Source of the DNA: Verrucomicrobiia bacterium
GTDB lineage: Bacteria; Verrucomicrobiota; Verrucomicrobiia; Limisphaerales; JADLHS01
Assembly (NCBI GenBank): GCA_023953615.1
Contig: JAMLJH010000001.1
Span: forward strand, 847,360-911,359
Direction: 5' to 3'
Length of the DNA stretch: 64,000 nucleotides
In this document: positions 1-8,290 of the stretch, piece by piece
Layout of the letters: each line of letters opens with the position of its first letter
Numbering within the stretch: position 1 is the first letter of the stretch
The notes under the pieces: model-generated
The model's database searches: none
What the model was told of the DNA's origin: nothing
The model's input: the letters and a program-made list of their open reading frames with translations, nothing else
Translations under genes and position numbers: made by a program

Positions 1-359
1 TGATTTTGCGCAAGGCGTACGGCGGCGCGTATCTGGCGATGTGCAGTTCGGACATGGGCGCGGACGCGGTGTATGCGTGGCCGACGGCGGAGATTGCGGT
101 GATGGGCGCCGAGGGCGCGGTGAAGATTCTCTACAAGCGCGAGATCGCCGCCGCCGCGGATCCGCAGGCCGAGGAGGCGCGGTTGGTGGCCGCGTATCGC
201 GATCATTTTTGTTCGCCGTACGAAGCGGCGAAGAAAGCGATGATCAATGATGTGATCAATCCGGCGGAGACGCGGGCGGTGGTGGCGCTGGCGCTGCGCA
301 ATGTGCTGACCAAACGCGAGACCCGGCCGTCGAAGAAACACGGCACCATTCCCCTCTGA
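1..359 (+). CDS. mmdA: Acyl-CoA carboxyltransferase, C-terminal part (methylmalonyl-CoA decarboxylase alpha subunit)
   Basis: Partial gene cut by the left edge; the reading frame is open from the first bases and ends at TGA 357-359. The visible 118 or so residues carry the carboxyltransferase C-terminal signature GGAYLAM, then AWPTAEIAVMGAEGAVKI, typical of MmdA and propionyl-CoA carboxylase beta chains rather than of pyruvate-carboxylase-like OadA. In this family the subunit moves the carboxyl group from the acyl-CoA to biotin on the carrier subunit, in the cytoplasm. Gamma-like, biotin-carrier and beta subunits follow directly on the same strand, which favours a sodium-pumping decarboxylase over a carboxylase. 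Methylmalonyl-CoA as substrate is inferred from the family type and the CoA-transferase gene downstream. Confidence 0.85.
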   Translation, partial: ILRKAYGGAYLAMCSSDMGADAVYAWPTAEIAVMGAEGAVKILYKREIAAAADPQAEEARLVAAYRDHFCSPYEAAKKAMINDVINPAETRAVVALALRNVLTKRETRPSKKHGTIPL

Positions 360-362
360 GTT

Positions 363-788
363 ATGATTGCCGTCATTGCCGTCATTGTCGCCACTGACGC
401 CAACGCGCCCGCCGGAGCGTTGGCGCTGGTGCAAAAGTATCTGCCCTATCAAGTCGTGGGGTTGCTGGTAGTGTTGCTGACGCTGGCGGGGTTGAGTGGC
501 ATTTGTGCCTTCATCGGCGCGCGGTTTGACGCGTGGGCGCGGCGTCAGGCGCGGGCGCCGGGGGCGGCGGGGAAAACCACGCCCGCTCCGGCGGTGGCGC
601 CAGTTCCGTTGGCGGGAGAAGCGACCGATCCGCGCGTGGTGGCGGCGATTGCGGCGGCGATCACCGTCGCGCTGGCGCAGCCCAATCGCATCATTGAAAT
701 CAGCGCCGCCGGCCATCCGGTCAGCGGGACGAGCGCCTGGGCGATTGAAGGGCGCTTCCAACATTTTTCATCACACAAAATCCGTTGA
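363..788 (+). CDS. mmdD: Sodium-pump decarboxylase small membrane subunit (OadG/MmdD family)
   Basis: A 141-residue protein starting at an ATG three bases after the previous stop. It has one hydrophobic membrane segment at about residues 30-52, a Pro/Ala-rich linker (63-88), and a C-terminal tail with RIIEISAAGHPVSGTSAW and then RFQHF, a pattern I recognise from OadG-like subunits. In these complexes the subunit holds the carboxyltransferase and carrier to the membrane beta subunit. Tight spacing on both sides places it in the decarboxylase operon. The assignment rests on size, topology and position; the tail motif is the only sequence-specific evidence. Confidence 0.75.
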   Translation: MIAVIAVIVATDANAPAGALALVQKYLPYQVVGLLVVLLTLAGLSGICAFIGARFDAWARRQARAPGAAGKTTPAPAVAPVPLAGEATDPRVVAAIAAAITVALAQPNRIIEISAAGHPVSGTSAWAIEGRFQHFSSHKIR

Positions 789-805
789 ATCCCAGAAAGA
801 CCAAC

Positions 806-1207
806 ATGATCCGAAAACTGAGAGTTACTGTTGATGGCAAACCGTTCGATGTGACGGTGGAAATTCCCGATGAAGCGGGGGGCGCTCCCTTGGCCGCGCC
901 GCCGGCCACCCCGGGGGCGGCCGCTCCGGCGACGCCCAGCGCGCCCGTCCCCATTCCGGTGGCGGCGCCGGCGGCGGCATCCGGTCCCGCCGGGCCGGGC
1001 GATGTGCCGAGTCCGTTGTCCGGGCGCGTGACGGCCATCATCGCGCAAGTGGGGCAGCCAGTGGAGGAGGGCGACCATTTGATCACCCTCGAAGCGATGA
1101 AGATGAACACGTTCGTCTTTGCCCCGCGCGCGGGCAAGGTGGCGGAAATCAAGGTGGCCGTCGGGGCCGCGGTGGATGAAGGGCAGGCCCTTGCACGACT
1201 GGAGTGA
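806..1207 (+). CDS. mmdC: Biotin carrier subunit of the decarboxylase
   Basis: A 133-residue biotinyl-domain protein. It has an N-terminal stretch (1-22), a long Ala/Pro-rich flexible linker (about 24-66), and a C-terminal biotinyl fold with the EAMKM motif; Lys99 should be the biotinylated residue. The ATG at 806 is chosen because it follows an AGAAAG-like ribosome site; the open frame also runs from a TTG at 785 that overlaps the previous stop. The carrier shuttles carboxyl groups between the alpha subunit and the membrane beta subunit. A biotin ligase gene lies two genes downstream, consistent with local supply of the modifying enzyme. Confidence 0.92.
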   Translation: MIRKLRVTVDGKPFDVTVEIPDEAGGAPLAAPPATPGAAAPATPSAPVPIPVAAPAAASGPAGPGDVPSPLSGRVTAIIAQVGQPVEEGDHLITLEAMKMNTFVFAPRAGKVAEIKVAVGAAVDEGQALARLE

Positions 1208-1210
1208 GTT

Positions 1211-2557
1211 ATGATTGATTCCCTATTGAACCTGGTCCATCTCACGGGCTTCCCGGCGCTCACCTGGCAGATGGTGATCATGTGGGGCGTGGTGATCACG
1301 CTGTTGTATCTGGGGGTGTACAAGGGATTCGAGCCGCTGTTGTTGGTGCCCATTGCGTTCGGGGCGTTGCTGGCGAACCTGCCCACGCAGGGCCTGGTGA
1401 ACGAACCGCCGGGCGCGGTTGCGAGTCCGCAGGCGGGGCTGGTGGAATCCATCGTGGTGAAACCCGATCAAAAGGTGAAGGAAGGGGACCTGCTCGCGAT
1501 GTTGCGGCAGGCCGACGGGCAATTGGTGGCGTTGAAATCAAAAGGTCATGGCACGGTGGACAAGATCAAGGTCGCCGTCGGCCAGACGGTGCATGAAGGG
1601 GAGCCGCTGTTGGAAACCTACGGCAACGAACCAGGCGGGTTGTATTACTATCTCTACAAAGGCATCAGTTGTGAGTTGTTTCCGCCGTTGATTTTTCTGG
1701 GGGTGGGGGCGCTGACGGATTTCGGACCGTTGATTGCGAATCCGCGCACGCTGTTGCTCGGGGCGGCGGCGCAACTCGGGGTGTTCTGCACCTTCATAGG
1801 CGCGCTGTTGCTGGGTTTCACGGCGGGGCAGGCGGCGTCCATCGGCATCATTGGCGGCGCGGACGGACCGACGGCGATTTTTCTCACGTCCAAACTTGCG
1901 CCCGACCTGCTCTCGCCGATTGCCGTGGCGGCGTACAGTTACATGGCGCTCGTGCCGTTGATTCAACCGCCGATCATGCGGGCGCTCACGACGGAAAAAG
2001 AACGGAAGATCCGCATGAAATCGTTGCGCCATGTGTCGCAGTTGGAGCGGCTGATATTCTGCCTGATGGTCACCGTTTTCGTCATTCTGCTGGTGCCGGC
2101 GGCCTCGGCGCTGGTGGGGATGCTGATGCTGGGTAATTTCCTCCGCGAGTGCAACGTGACCGAACGGCTCGTGAAGGCGTCGCAGAACGAAATCATCAAT
2201 GTCATCACGATTTTCCTCGGCACGAGCGTGGGCATCACGATGACGGCGGAACGGTTTATCCAGTGGGAAACGATCAAGATCGTGCTGTTGGGCGTGGTGG
2301 CATTCGGGTTGTCCACGGCGGGCGGGGTGCTGATGGCCAAATTGATGAATGTCTTCAGCAAGCAGAACCCGATCAATCCGCTGATTGGGGCGGCGGGGGT
2401 TTCGGCGGTGCCGATGGCGGCGCGCGTGGCGCACGTGGAGGGGCAAAAAGCGGATCGGAACAATTACCTGTTGATGCACGCGATGGGGCCGAATGTCGCG
2501 GGCGTCATCGGCACGGCGGTGGCCGCCGGTTACTACCTGGCCACGTTATCGCGATGA
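1211..2557 (+). CDS. mmdB: Sodium-translocating decarboxylase beta subunit with embedded carrier-like domain
   Basis: A 448-residue integral membrane protein of the OadB/MmdB/GcdB family, which decarboxylates carboxybiotin and exports sodium. The family motif IGGADGPTAIF is present with the key aspartate at about residue 218, along with GVGALTDFGPLIANP (about 165-178) and the C-terminal LMHAMGPNVAGVIGTAVAAG. Unusually, residues about 63-140, between the first membrane segment pair and the conserved GGLYYYLYKG, form a biotinyl/lipoyl-like fold. The end of this insert (KIKVAVGQTVHEGEPLLE) closely resembles the end of the neighbouring carrier subunit, but the EAMKM biotinylation motif is missing. 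The stop overlaps the next start as ATGA. Confidence 0.93.
   Translation: MIDSLLNLVHLTGFPALTWQMVIMWGVVITLLYLGVYKGFEPLLLVPIAFGALLANLPTQGLVNEPPGAVASPQAGLVESIVVKPDQKVKEGDLLAMLRQADGQLVALKSKGHGTVDKIKVAVGQTVHEGEPLLETYGNEPGGLYYYLYKGISCELFPPLIFLGVGALTDFGPLIANPRTLLLGAAAQLGVFCTFIGALLLGFTAGQAASIGIIGGADGPTAIFLTSKLAPDLLSPIAVAAYSYMALVPLIQPPIMRALTTEKERKIRMKSLRHVSQLERLIFCLMVTVFVILLVPAASALVGMLMLGNFLRECNVTERLVKASQNEIINVITIFLGTSVGITMTAERFIQWETIKIVLLGVVAFGLSTAGGVLMAKLMNVFSKQNPINPLIGAAGVSAVPMAARVAHVEGQKADRNNYLLMHAMGPNVAGVIGTAVAAGYYLATLSR
1397..1630 (+). other. Carrier-like (biotinyl/lipoyl) domain inserted in the beta subunit
   Basis: Residues 63-140 of the beta subunit. The segment starts GAVASPQAGLVESI and ends KIKVAVGQTVHEGEPLLE, lining up with PSPLSGRVTAII and EIKVAVGAAVDEGQALARLE in the carrier gene just upstream. 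The place of EAMKM is taken by a segment around RQADGQLVALKSKG, so normal biotinylation is not expected. Domain duplication from the carrier gene is an inference. Confidence 0.7.
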
Positions 2558-3318
2558 ACCTGCCACCTCCCAACTTCGCCGGGACCGTCCGCGCACTGCG
2601 CGGCGGCTGGCGGTTGTGGGAGCAGGCTGAAGTCACCTCGACCAATCTGGTTGCCGCCAGGCTGGAGATTTGGAATGCGGTCCGGGCCGACACGCAAACG
2701 GCGGGGCGGGGCCGCTTTCAACGCGCGTGGGTTTCCGATTGCGGCGGGCTGTGGCTGTCCGCCGTGGTGCCGGTGGAAACCCATTCCGCGGCCTGGCGGA
2801 TGTTGCCGCTGGTCACCGGCGTGGCGATCTGTGATGCGCTGCGGGAGTTGGGCGCGCGCGGCTTGCGATTGCGCTGGCCCAACGATGTGTTGCTGGGCAA
2901 CCGCAAACTGGCGGGATTGTTGATTGATCAATTTCATCCGGGCCGGGCCGTGGTGGGAATCGGACTAAACGTGACGAATCAACCGGAGGCGTGCGACCCC
3001 CGATTGGCGGGGCAAGTCGTTCGGTTGACCGAACTGGTGGCCGCCCCTCCCACGCCCGGGGCACTGGCGGAGCGGATTTTGATTTCGCTGCGGAAAGTCT
3101 GGCAGCTCGCCTCGGAGGTCGCCCCGGCCCATTTGCTGCCGCGCATCAATGCCTTGTGGGATTTGCCGCGGCGCGTGGCCGTGGATCTCGACGGCCCGAT
3201 TGTGCGGGGGCAATTCCTGGGCGTGGACGCCGCCGGGCGCTTGTTGCTGCGGGAGGCCGCCGGACCGCGCCGGGCTTTTGAACCGCAAGGCGTTCGGCTC
3301 TTGCGGGATCTGGATTGA
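2554..3318 (+). CDS. birA: Biotin--[acetyl-CoA-carboxylase] ligase
   Basis: A 254-residue protein whose ATG overlaps the stop of the beta subunit (ATGA), suggesting translational coupling. Ligase motifs are clear: biotinyl-AMP-binding GRGRFQRAW at about residue 51, RWPNDV at 107-112, and KLAGLL with Lys118. An SH3-like C-terminal domain follows (about 205-254). There is no N-terminal helix-turn-helix, so this is a class I ligase that only attaches biotin and does not repress transcription. It presumably modifies the carrier subunit encoded in the same operon, and perhaps other biotin proteins in the cell. Confidence 0.92.
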   Translation: MNLPPPNFAGTVRALRGGWRLWEQAEVTSTNLVAARLEIWNAVRADTQTAGRGRFQRAWVSDCGGLWLSAVVPVETHSAAWRMLPLVTGVAICDALRELGARGLRLRWPNDVLLGNRKLAGLLIDQFHPGRAVVGIGLNVTNQPEACDPRLAGQVVRLTELVAAPPTPGALAERILISLRKVWQLASEVAPAHLLPRINALWDLPRRVAVDLDGPIVRGQFLGVDAAGRLLLREAAGPRRAFEPQGVRLLRDLD

Positions 3319-3325
3319 AACCATC

Positions 3326-4813
3326 ATGAGTACTGTGACGAAACTTACGGCCGCAGAAGCGGCCCGACTCATCAACGACAACGAAACGCTGGCGGTGAGC
3401 GGCTTCACGGCGGCGGGCGCGCCCAAAGTGGTGCCGCTGGCCATCGCCCGCCGCGCCGAACAGGAACACGCCGCGGGCCGGCCGTTCAAGGTGAACGTGA
3501 TCTCCGGGGCGAGCACCGGGCGCTCCCTGGACGGCGCGTTGGCCAAAGCCAAGGCCATCGGCTTTCGCACGCCGTACCAGTCCGATCCGGACTTGCGCAA
3601 GAGCATCAACGCGGGCGAAACCCGGTTCTTCGACATGCACCTGTCGCGGTTGCCGCAGGATGTGCGCTACGGCTTTTTGGGGCCGATCCATCTGGCGGTG
3701 ATCGAAGCGTGCGAGGTGACAAAGTATGGCGAGATCGTGCTGACGTCGTCGGTGGGTGCGGCGCCGACGTTTTGTAACCAGGCGGAGAAGATCGTGGTGG
3801 AGTTGAACCGGTATCACCCCAATTTTCTGCGCGGCGTGCATGACATCTTTGAGCCGGAAAATCCGCCCCAACGCAGTGACATCCCGGTGTTCCGCCCGTC
3901 GGATCGCATCGGCCAGCCGGTCATTCAAGTGGACCCGGCCAAGATCGTGGGCGTGGTGGAAACAAACCTGCCGGACGAAACGAATGCCTTTCCCCCCGTG
4001 GGCGAGACGACCGCCCGCATCGGCAATAATGTGGCGGAATTTTTGGCGGCCGAGGTCAAACGCGGCCTGATTCCGGCGGCCTTCCTGCCGGTGCAATCCG
4101 GCGTCGGGGACACGGCGAACGCGGTGTTGATGGCGCTGGCGGATCATCCGGGCATCCCCAATTTCCAGATGTACACGGAGGTGATCCAGGATGCGGTCAT
4201 TGCGTTGATGCAAAAAGGGCGCGTGACCTTCGCGAGCGGTTCCTCGCTGACCGTGCCCGCCACGACGTTGGAGGGGATGTATAAGGATTGGGCCTACTTC
4301 CGCTCGCGCCTGTTGCTGCGCCCGCAGGAGATCACCAACAATCCTGAAGTCGTGCGCCGGATCGGGACGATATCCGTCAACACGGCCCTGGAGGTGGACT
4401 TGAGCGGCAACGTGAACAGCACGCACGTGCTGGGACGCAACATGATGAATGGCATCGGCGGCTCGGCGGACTTCGCCCGCGCCGCGTTCCTCTCGATTTT
4501 CATCTGCCCTTCGACGGCCAAAGCCGGGACGATCAGCACCATTGTGCCGATGGTCAGTCATCTGGACAGCAGCGAGCACTCGGTCTCCATCGTGGTGACC
4601 GAACAGGGGATCGCGGATTTGCGCGGCCGGGCGCCGCGGGAACGCGCCCGGTTGATCATCGAGAACTGCGTTCATCCGGATTATCGTCCGCTACTGCGGG
4701 AGTATGCGGCGCGGGGCGGCAGCGGGCACACCCTGCAAAGTCTGGGGGATGCGTTCAAGATGCACCTGGCTTTCGGCGCAACCGGCGACATGCGGCAAAC
4801 GAAGTGGGGATAA
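3326..4813 (+). CDS. Acetyl-CoA hydrolase/transferase family, probably propionyl-CoA:succinate CoA-transferase
   Basis: A 495-residue cytoplasmic enzyme of the Ach1/Cat1/ScpC family. The catalytic glutamate is most likely Glu285 in MYTEVIQDA. Other family marks are GFTAAGAPK near the start, GVGDTANAVL, and the C-terminal EHSVSIVVTEQGIADLRG. The ATG at 3326 lies eight bases after the birA stop; the longer open frame upstream overlaps birA and is not used. In a succinate-propionate route this class exchanges CoA between propionyl-CoA and succinate, fitting the decarboxylase genes before it. Acetate as acceptor or donor cannot be excluded from sequence. Confidence 0.88.
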   Translation: MSTVTKLTAAEAARLINDNETLAVSGFTAAGAPKVVPLAIARRAEQEHAAGRPFKVNVISGASTGRSLDGALAKAKAIGFRTPYQSDPDLRKSINAGETRFFDMHLSRLPQDVRYGFLGPIHLAVIEACEVTKYGEIVLTSSVGAAPTFCNQAEKIVVELNRYHPNFLRGVHDIFEPENPPQRSDIPVFRPSDRIGQPVIQVDPAKIVGVVETNLPDETNAFPPVGETTARIGNNVAEFLAAEVKRGLIPAAFLPVQSGVGDTANAVLMALADHPGIPNFQMYTEVIQDAVIALMQKGRVTFASGSSLTVPATTLEGMYKDWAYFRSRLLLRPQEITNNPEVVRRIGTISVNTALEVDLSGNVNSTHVLGRNMMNGIGGSADFARAAFLSIFICPSTAKAGTISTIVPMVSHLDSSEHSVSIVVTEQGIADLRGRAPRERARLIIENCVHPDYRPLLREYAARGGSGHTLQSLGDAFKMHLAFGATGDMRQTKWG

Positions 4814-4818
4814 AAACA

Positions 4819-4930
4819 CCAAGCCCCAACCTCCAGTCCCCGGAGAAATTCCAAACACCAGCGGCCGTTCCGTTGGTGTTTGGAGGTTGAAGCTTGAAGT
4901 TTCTTGAAATCTGGCGGTTGGGGGGCTTGG
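4819..4930. repeat. Long imperfect palindrome after the CoA-transferase gene
   Basis: Outer arms CCAAGCCCCAACC (4819-4831) and GGTTGGGGGGCTTGG (4916-4930) match apart from two extra G. The inner arms CCAAACACCA (4851-4860) and TGGTGTTTGG (4874-4883) are perfect, with a 13-base loop. AACCTCCA/TGGAGGTT (4828-4835 and 4881-4888) is also complementary. It could act as a terminator for the operon, but its size and layered arms look more like a mobile extragenic palindrome. Confidence 0.7.
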
Positions 4931-5021
4931 CGCTTTTTCCCCCTTCCTGAAAAATCCCGGTGTCAAAACTCTTTAGCCCGAATATTTCATGAGAGCGGGG
5001 CGCGGCGGATTTATACCCGTT

Positions 5022-5975
5022 CTAGTTCGTAATTACACTATTCTCCGTTGCGGTAACGTTTACCTGTTGGACAAGCCAAGGGTGTGAAACCAATCTCCGC
5101 ACGCGCTCGGCACTTTCGTAAATCGGGCGTAACTCTTCCACCAGCCCCACCGTGCGCAACCCGGCCCAGGCGGCGCGATCGGCAAACCAGTCGAGTTCCG
5201 CGCTTTGATAGTAACGCCGCGTCTCCAGTCGGCCATGTCCTTTGTCCACCGTTGCATGCGCCACCAAGGTCGCGGCCATCGGCGAGCGTTTGACGCCTGG
5301 CAGCTTGGGCGCGCGGGTTTCCGCCACGGCCGCATCCAGAAAGGTTTTAATCTCTTCATACGCCGTTCCGTGGTTGGCTTTGAGGGCCAGCACGTAGTCG
5401 GCGTCGGCTGCCTGGATCTCTTGGGCGATGTGCTTCTGGCAGTTCAGCGCGTCCACCGTAACGATGCGCCCGGCCAGTTCCAGCGCCCGCAGCAGTTCGG
5501 GCACGGCGGTGATTTCATTGCTCTTGGCGTCCACCTTGATTGGCCCCAATACCAGCCGGTTGGCGCTGGCCCAAGCGCTGACCAGATGGATCGCGCTTTG
5601 GCCCTTGGCCGCATCAAAACTGCGGCGCACGGTCTTGCCATCCAGCGCCACCACTTCGGCCCCCACCGCCTGACGCAGAGATTGCGTCCAGTTTAGGAAC
5701 ACGGCGGAGAATGACTCCGGCGCCAGCAGCATAAAGACCCGCCGGAAAGTATCGTGACTGGGAATGCCGTGGGCCAGGGTCAGGAAGGTGCGCAACCAAG
5801 CCTCCTTGGCTTTCCCAAACTGCGCCATGTGGGTGAAGTTTTCCGCGCCGCAGAGCCGCGCGGCGACGGCGATCATCAGCACGTCAATGAGTTCGTGCTT
5901 GCGCTTGCGCTGCAAGCGCGGATCGGTCAGTTGGAGGAGTTGGTTTTTCAACGGGTTGATGCCGGCATTTTGCAT
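5022..5975 (-). CDS. ISAs1-family transposase, C-terminally truncated
   Basis: 317 residues from the ATG at 5975; a TTG at 5987 would add four residues. It has the ISAs1 start (NPLKNQLLQLTDPR, then RRKHELIDVLMIAVAARLCGAE in outline) and the DDE signatures VALDGKTVRRS, IVTVDALNCQKHIA and KGHGRLETR. Normal family members are about 370 residues and end with an HWxIENxLHW-type block. That block is absent here: after ERVRR the sequence turns into an unrelated short tail. The element is therefore probably inactive. I could not find convincing terminal inverted repeats on either side. Confidence 0.85.
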   Translation of the reverse strand: MQNAGINPLKNQLLQLTDPRLQRKRKHELIDVLMIAVAARLCGAENFTHMAQFGKAKEAWLRTFLTLAHGIPSHDTFRRVFMLLAPESFSAVFLNWTQSLRQAVGAEVVALDGKTVRRSFDAAKGQSAIHLVSAWASANRLVLGPIKVDAKSNEITAVPELLRALELAGRIVTVDALNCQKHIAQEIQAADADYVLALKANHGTAYEEIKTFLDAAVAETRAPKLPGVKRSPMAATLVAHATVDKGHGRLETRRYYQSAELDWFADRAAWAGLRTVGLVEELRPIYESAERVRRLVSHPWLVQQVNVTATENSVITN

Positions 5976-6159
5976 CCGTAGTATCAACCCTATTTGAACG
6001 CGTTTGGGAACCTCTAAATTTCACTTTCTCAAACTAGTGCCACTCAACAACTTGCACTCACTAACTTAAAAATGTTTAATGCGTAGGCCCTGAGGGGCTG
6101 TGGGTCGAGTCGTTGGTGGTTCGCTCTGACTTGGTGGCTGCGGTTTTGGTTTGCATCCC

Positions 6160-6240
6160 AATTATCCACCACAACTGTCGATATTTGTACATTTCATTCG
6201 CAAAGAATTTTCATTCTTCACCAAATAGTTGTGGATAATT
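6160..6240. repeat. Inverted repeat carrying DnaA-box-like nonamers
   Basis: Left arm AATTATCCACCACAACT (6160-6176) and right arm AGTTGTGGATAATT (6227-6240) are complementary except for three extra bases (CAC) in the left arm. The right arm contains the complement of TTATCCACA, the DnaA-box consensus. The 50-base spacer is A+T-rich. No dnaA or other origin genes lie near, so this may be chance or a mobile-element remnant. Confidence 0.45.
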
Positions 6241-6389
6241 GAAAGATCGCCATGTCGGTTACAGTTTAACGGGAGAGACTCACTCTGCAAACGCTCTAAA
6301 CCACATGCAGGAAGACGCCGAGGAAAAGGCGTAATGTTTCATCCGCCATTGATGCGGCCTTCCAACCGCCTGAGAATGCCGAGAACCTC

Positions 6390-6536
6390 ATGGATCGGAA
6401 GCGGCTCCGCGAAAAACAGCTACAATCGAATCCGACGAAGCCGCTGCCTTGCCGAGCAAGGGAAAGACCGCAGATTGTGCTGGCAGTAGGGCGGCCCCAA
6501 ACGAGCTTGAGCCAGAAGGAAGTTCGTAAAGTATGA
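6390..6536 (+). CDS. Small unidentified ORF (48 aa)
   Basis: Starts MDRKRLREKQLQ and ends [10 protein letters not shown]; basic and hydrophilic. Its stop overlaps the start of a second short frame as ATGA (6533-6536), an arrangement usual for coupled genes. There is no recognised family and no clear ribosome site. It may be a fragment of a decayed gene. Low confidence that it is expressed. Confidence 0.2.
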   Translation: MDRKRLREKQLQSNPTKPLPCRARERPQIVLAVGRPQTSLSQKEVRKV

Positions 6537-6643
6537 GTGACCGCACCGCCACCTCGATCGGCGTTCCTTCACTGTTCACCATTCCGACCGGCAAGACGGA
6601 TTGCGCGTATCGAGCCGATAAACTGACCCCGGAGCAGTTTTAA
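6533..6643 (+). CDS. Small unidentified ORF (36 aa)
   Basis: Begins [15 protein letters not shown] and ends ADKLTPEQF before TAA 6641-6643. It overlaps the preceding 48-residue frame by four bases. No family is recognised. The ordered pair of short frames suggests decayed coding sequence more than two real peptides. Confidence 0.2.
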   Translation: MSDRTATSIGVPSLFTIPTGKTDCAYRADKLTPEQF

Positions 6644-6717
6644 CCGGGCGTTGTTTTCCACCAACATCCACCGACATCCCTATTGCCAAGTTCACAGGGC
6701 GTCCATATAGTCGCTCC

Positions 6718-7527
6718 ATGAAAGCCAATGATCGTCCCTGCCCGGTTTCGGAGGCGTTTACGTTGATCGAATTACTGGTCGTAATTGCGATCATCGCGAT
6801 TCTGGCGGCGATGCTGCTGCCGGCCTTGAGCAAGGCCAAAACCCGGGCCGTGCGCGTCCAGTGTTTGAGCAATTTGAAGCAATGGGGCGTGGCGCTAAAC
6901 GCCTACGCGGCAGACTATAAAAACGCGTTTCCCGACAATCGCGGCGGTCACGATCTCAGTTGGATGGCCCCCAACCTGAACGACTTCTACAAAAATTATT
7001 TACTGCCGAACCATCGCGGGACGGCGGTCAATCAACGGACGCGCAATGATGTTTTATATTGCCCGACCGATGACTGGCATCGCATTGCGGAAACCGGGAT
7101 CACTTCGGACAACGCGCAGCAGTTGATTGGCTATTTCTATCTGCCCGGCCGCGAGAACAACGCGGGCAATAGCTGGCCCTATAATTCCGCCGGACTGGCG
7201 GAGTGGCATTTCAAGAAACAATTTGGCGGCGCGCAACGGCACGCTCCCATCATGAGCGACCGCTTGCAGGCGGTGGGCACCTGGAATTTGGCCGCCAATC
7301 GCGGCGCGTTGACCTGGTCTTCGAGTTATGACGGCAAGACTTACCTGACCGCCAGCCATCGCGGCAATGGTGGTGTGCCCGATGGCGGAAATTTTCTTTT
7401 CGAGGATGGTCATGTCCATTGGTACCGGTTCGACGTCAGTAACCCAAGAGCCACGGTGGATTACGGCTCCGGAGGTCTGGGTTGGTCGCTCTTCTATCGC
7501 CCGTCGGGAATCACTACGAATATGTAA
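6718..7527 (+). CDS. Type II secretion-type pseudopilin with H-x-DG domain (DUF1559-like)
   Basis: 269 residues. The N-terminus has a short basic leader followed by the prepilin cleavage/methylation motif [20 protein letters not shown], then [20 protein letters not shown]. The C-terminal region has [13 protein letters not shown], the H/DG signature seen in the large Planctomycete and Verrucomicrobial pseudopilin-like families. These proteins are exported, cut by prepilin peptidase and anchored in the inner membrane; their precise roles are mostly unknown. It stands alone, with no pilus or secretion genes nearby. The ATG at 6718 gives the expected leader. Confidence 0.88.
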   Translation: MKANDRPCPVSEAFTLIELLVVIAIIAILAAMLLPALSKAKTRAVRVQCLSNLKQWGVALNAYAADYKNAFPDNRGGHDLSWMAPNLNDFYKNYLLPNHRGTAVNQRTRNDVLYCPTDDWHRIAETGITSDNAQQLIGYFYLPGRENNAGNSWPYNSAGLAEWHFKKQFGGAQRHAPIMSDRLQAVGTWNLAANRGALTWSSSYDGKTYLTASHRGNGGVPDGGNFLFEDGHVHWYRFDVSNPRATVDYGSGGLGWSLFYRPSGITTNM

Positions 7528-7655
7528 AGTCCGGCCTAACGGTGAGGCGCAGGCAACTCACGACCGCGAAGCGCCAGAACTTGAGAGGTTGTTCAATCCG
7601 GACGCTGCGGCGATCCGCTTGTTTTTTACAGTCAGGGCCGTGTTGACCCGCGCGT

Positions 7656-8027
7656 TTACTTGCCGGGTTGCGTGCAGAGTTCAACCATGTGCCCGTCCGG
7701 ATCGGTGACGAAAATTTGCCACGCTCCGTCCGGCCGTTGTTTGGGTGGTAGAAACTCCGCACCTACCTGAATCAGGTGTTGGTGCCAGGCGGCAACGTCA
7801 TCAACCCGCAACGCGAAATGGTTGCTGCGCTTGCCTGAGATGCTGGGTTCGCGACGGCCACCGATTAGATGTAATTCCTGCGTCGCACCCAGACGGAACC
7901 ACGCGCCCGGAAAATCAAAAGCCGGTCGGGGCAGCGGACTGAGCTTCAGGGCGCGCAGATAAAATTCACAACTGCGTTCCACATCCAGGACGAACAAGGC
8001 CACATGGTTGAGTTCAACAATTTGCAT
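7656..8027 (-). CDS. VOC-superfamily (glyoxalase/bleomycin resistance-like) protein
   Basis: 123 residues forming one vicinal-oxygen-chelate module pair: LNHVALFVLDVERSCEFY at the start, ELHLIGG in the middle, NHFALRVDDVAAWHQHL, and FVTDPDGHMVELC at the end. The His near residue 8, Glu in ELHL and Glu in MVELC are the likely metal ligands. The family covers glyoxalase I, fosfomycin resistance enzymes and dioxygenases, and the substrate cannot be told from sequence. It is convergent with the pseudopilin gene and appears monocistronic. Confidence 0.85.
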   Translation of the reverse strand: MQIVELNHVALFVLDVERSCEFYLRALKLSPLPRPAFDFPGAWFRLGATQELHLIGGRREPSISGKRSNHFALRVDDVAAWHQHLIQVGAEFLPPKQRPDGAWQIFVTDPDGHMVELCTQPGK

Positions 8028-8290
8028 TCAGCGAATGGGCGGATTCAACCGCGCGCGAACCATCACGTTTTGCGCCAGGCGCGACACCGCTTACACCTGC
8101 TTGGACGACTTGCCTTTTGGTCGCGCGCCGTTGTGATGAGCCGCTGGCCGCGATCCGCAACGTCACGCGCGCGAACGGTCAAAGCGTAGTGGCAAAAATG
8201 TGTCGGGTAAAATCTGTTTTTCGGTGCGGTTCATCAGCGCGGTAAAATCACGGCTCGCCAGACGAAAGCGAATTTTCTACGCTCTCGCGC

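Larger units (their letters stand above)
5976..6717. other. Gene-poor stretch upstream of the pseudopilin gene
   Basis: About 740 bases without a confident gene. It holds an A+T-richer inverted repeat at 6160-6240 and two short overlapping frames at 6390-6643. The rest may be debris from the neighbouring insertion sequence. No recognisable RNA or protein was found. Confidence 0.5.

Noticed and set aside
3146..4675. 509-residue minus-strand frame opposite the CoA-transferase gene
   Set aside because: It is His/Arg/Gln-rich with no domain and mirrors a well-conserved enzyme on the other strand.
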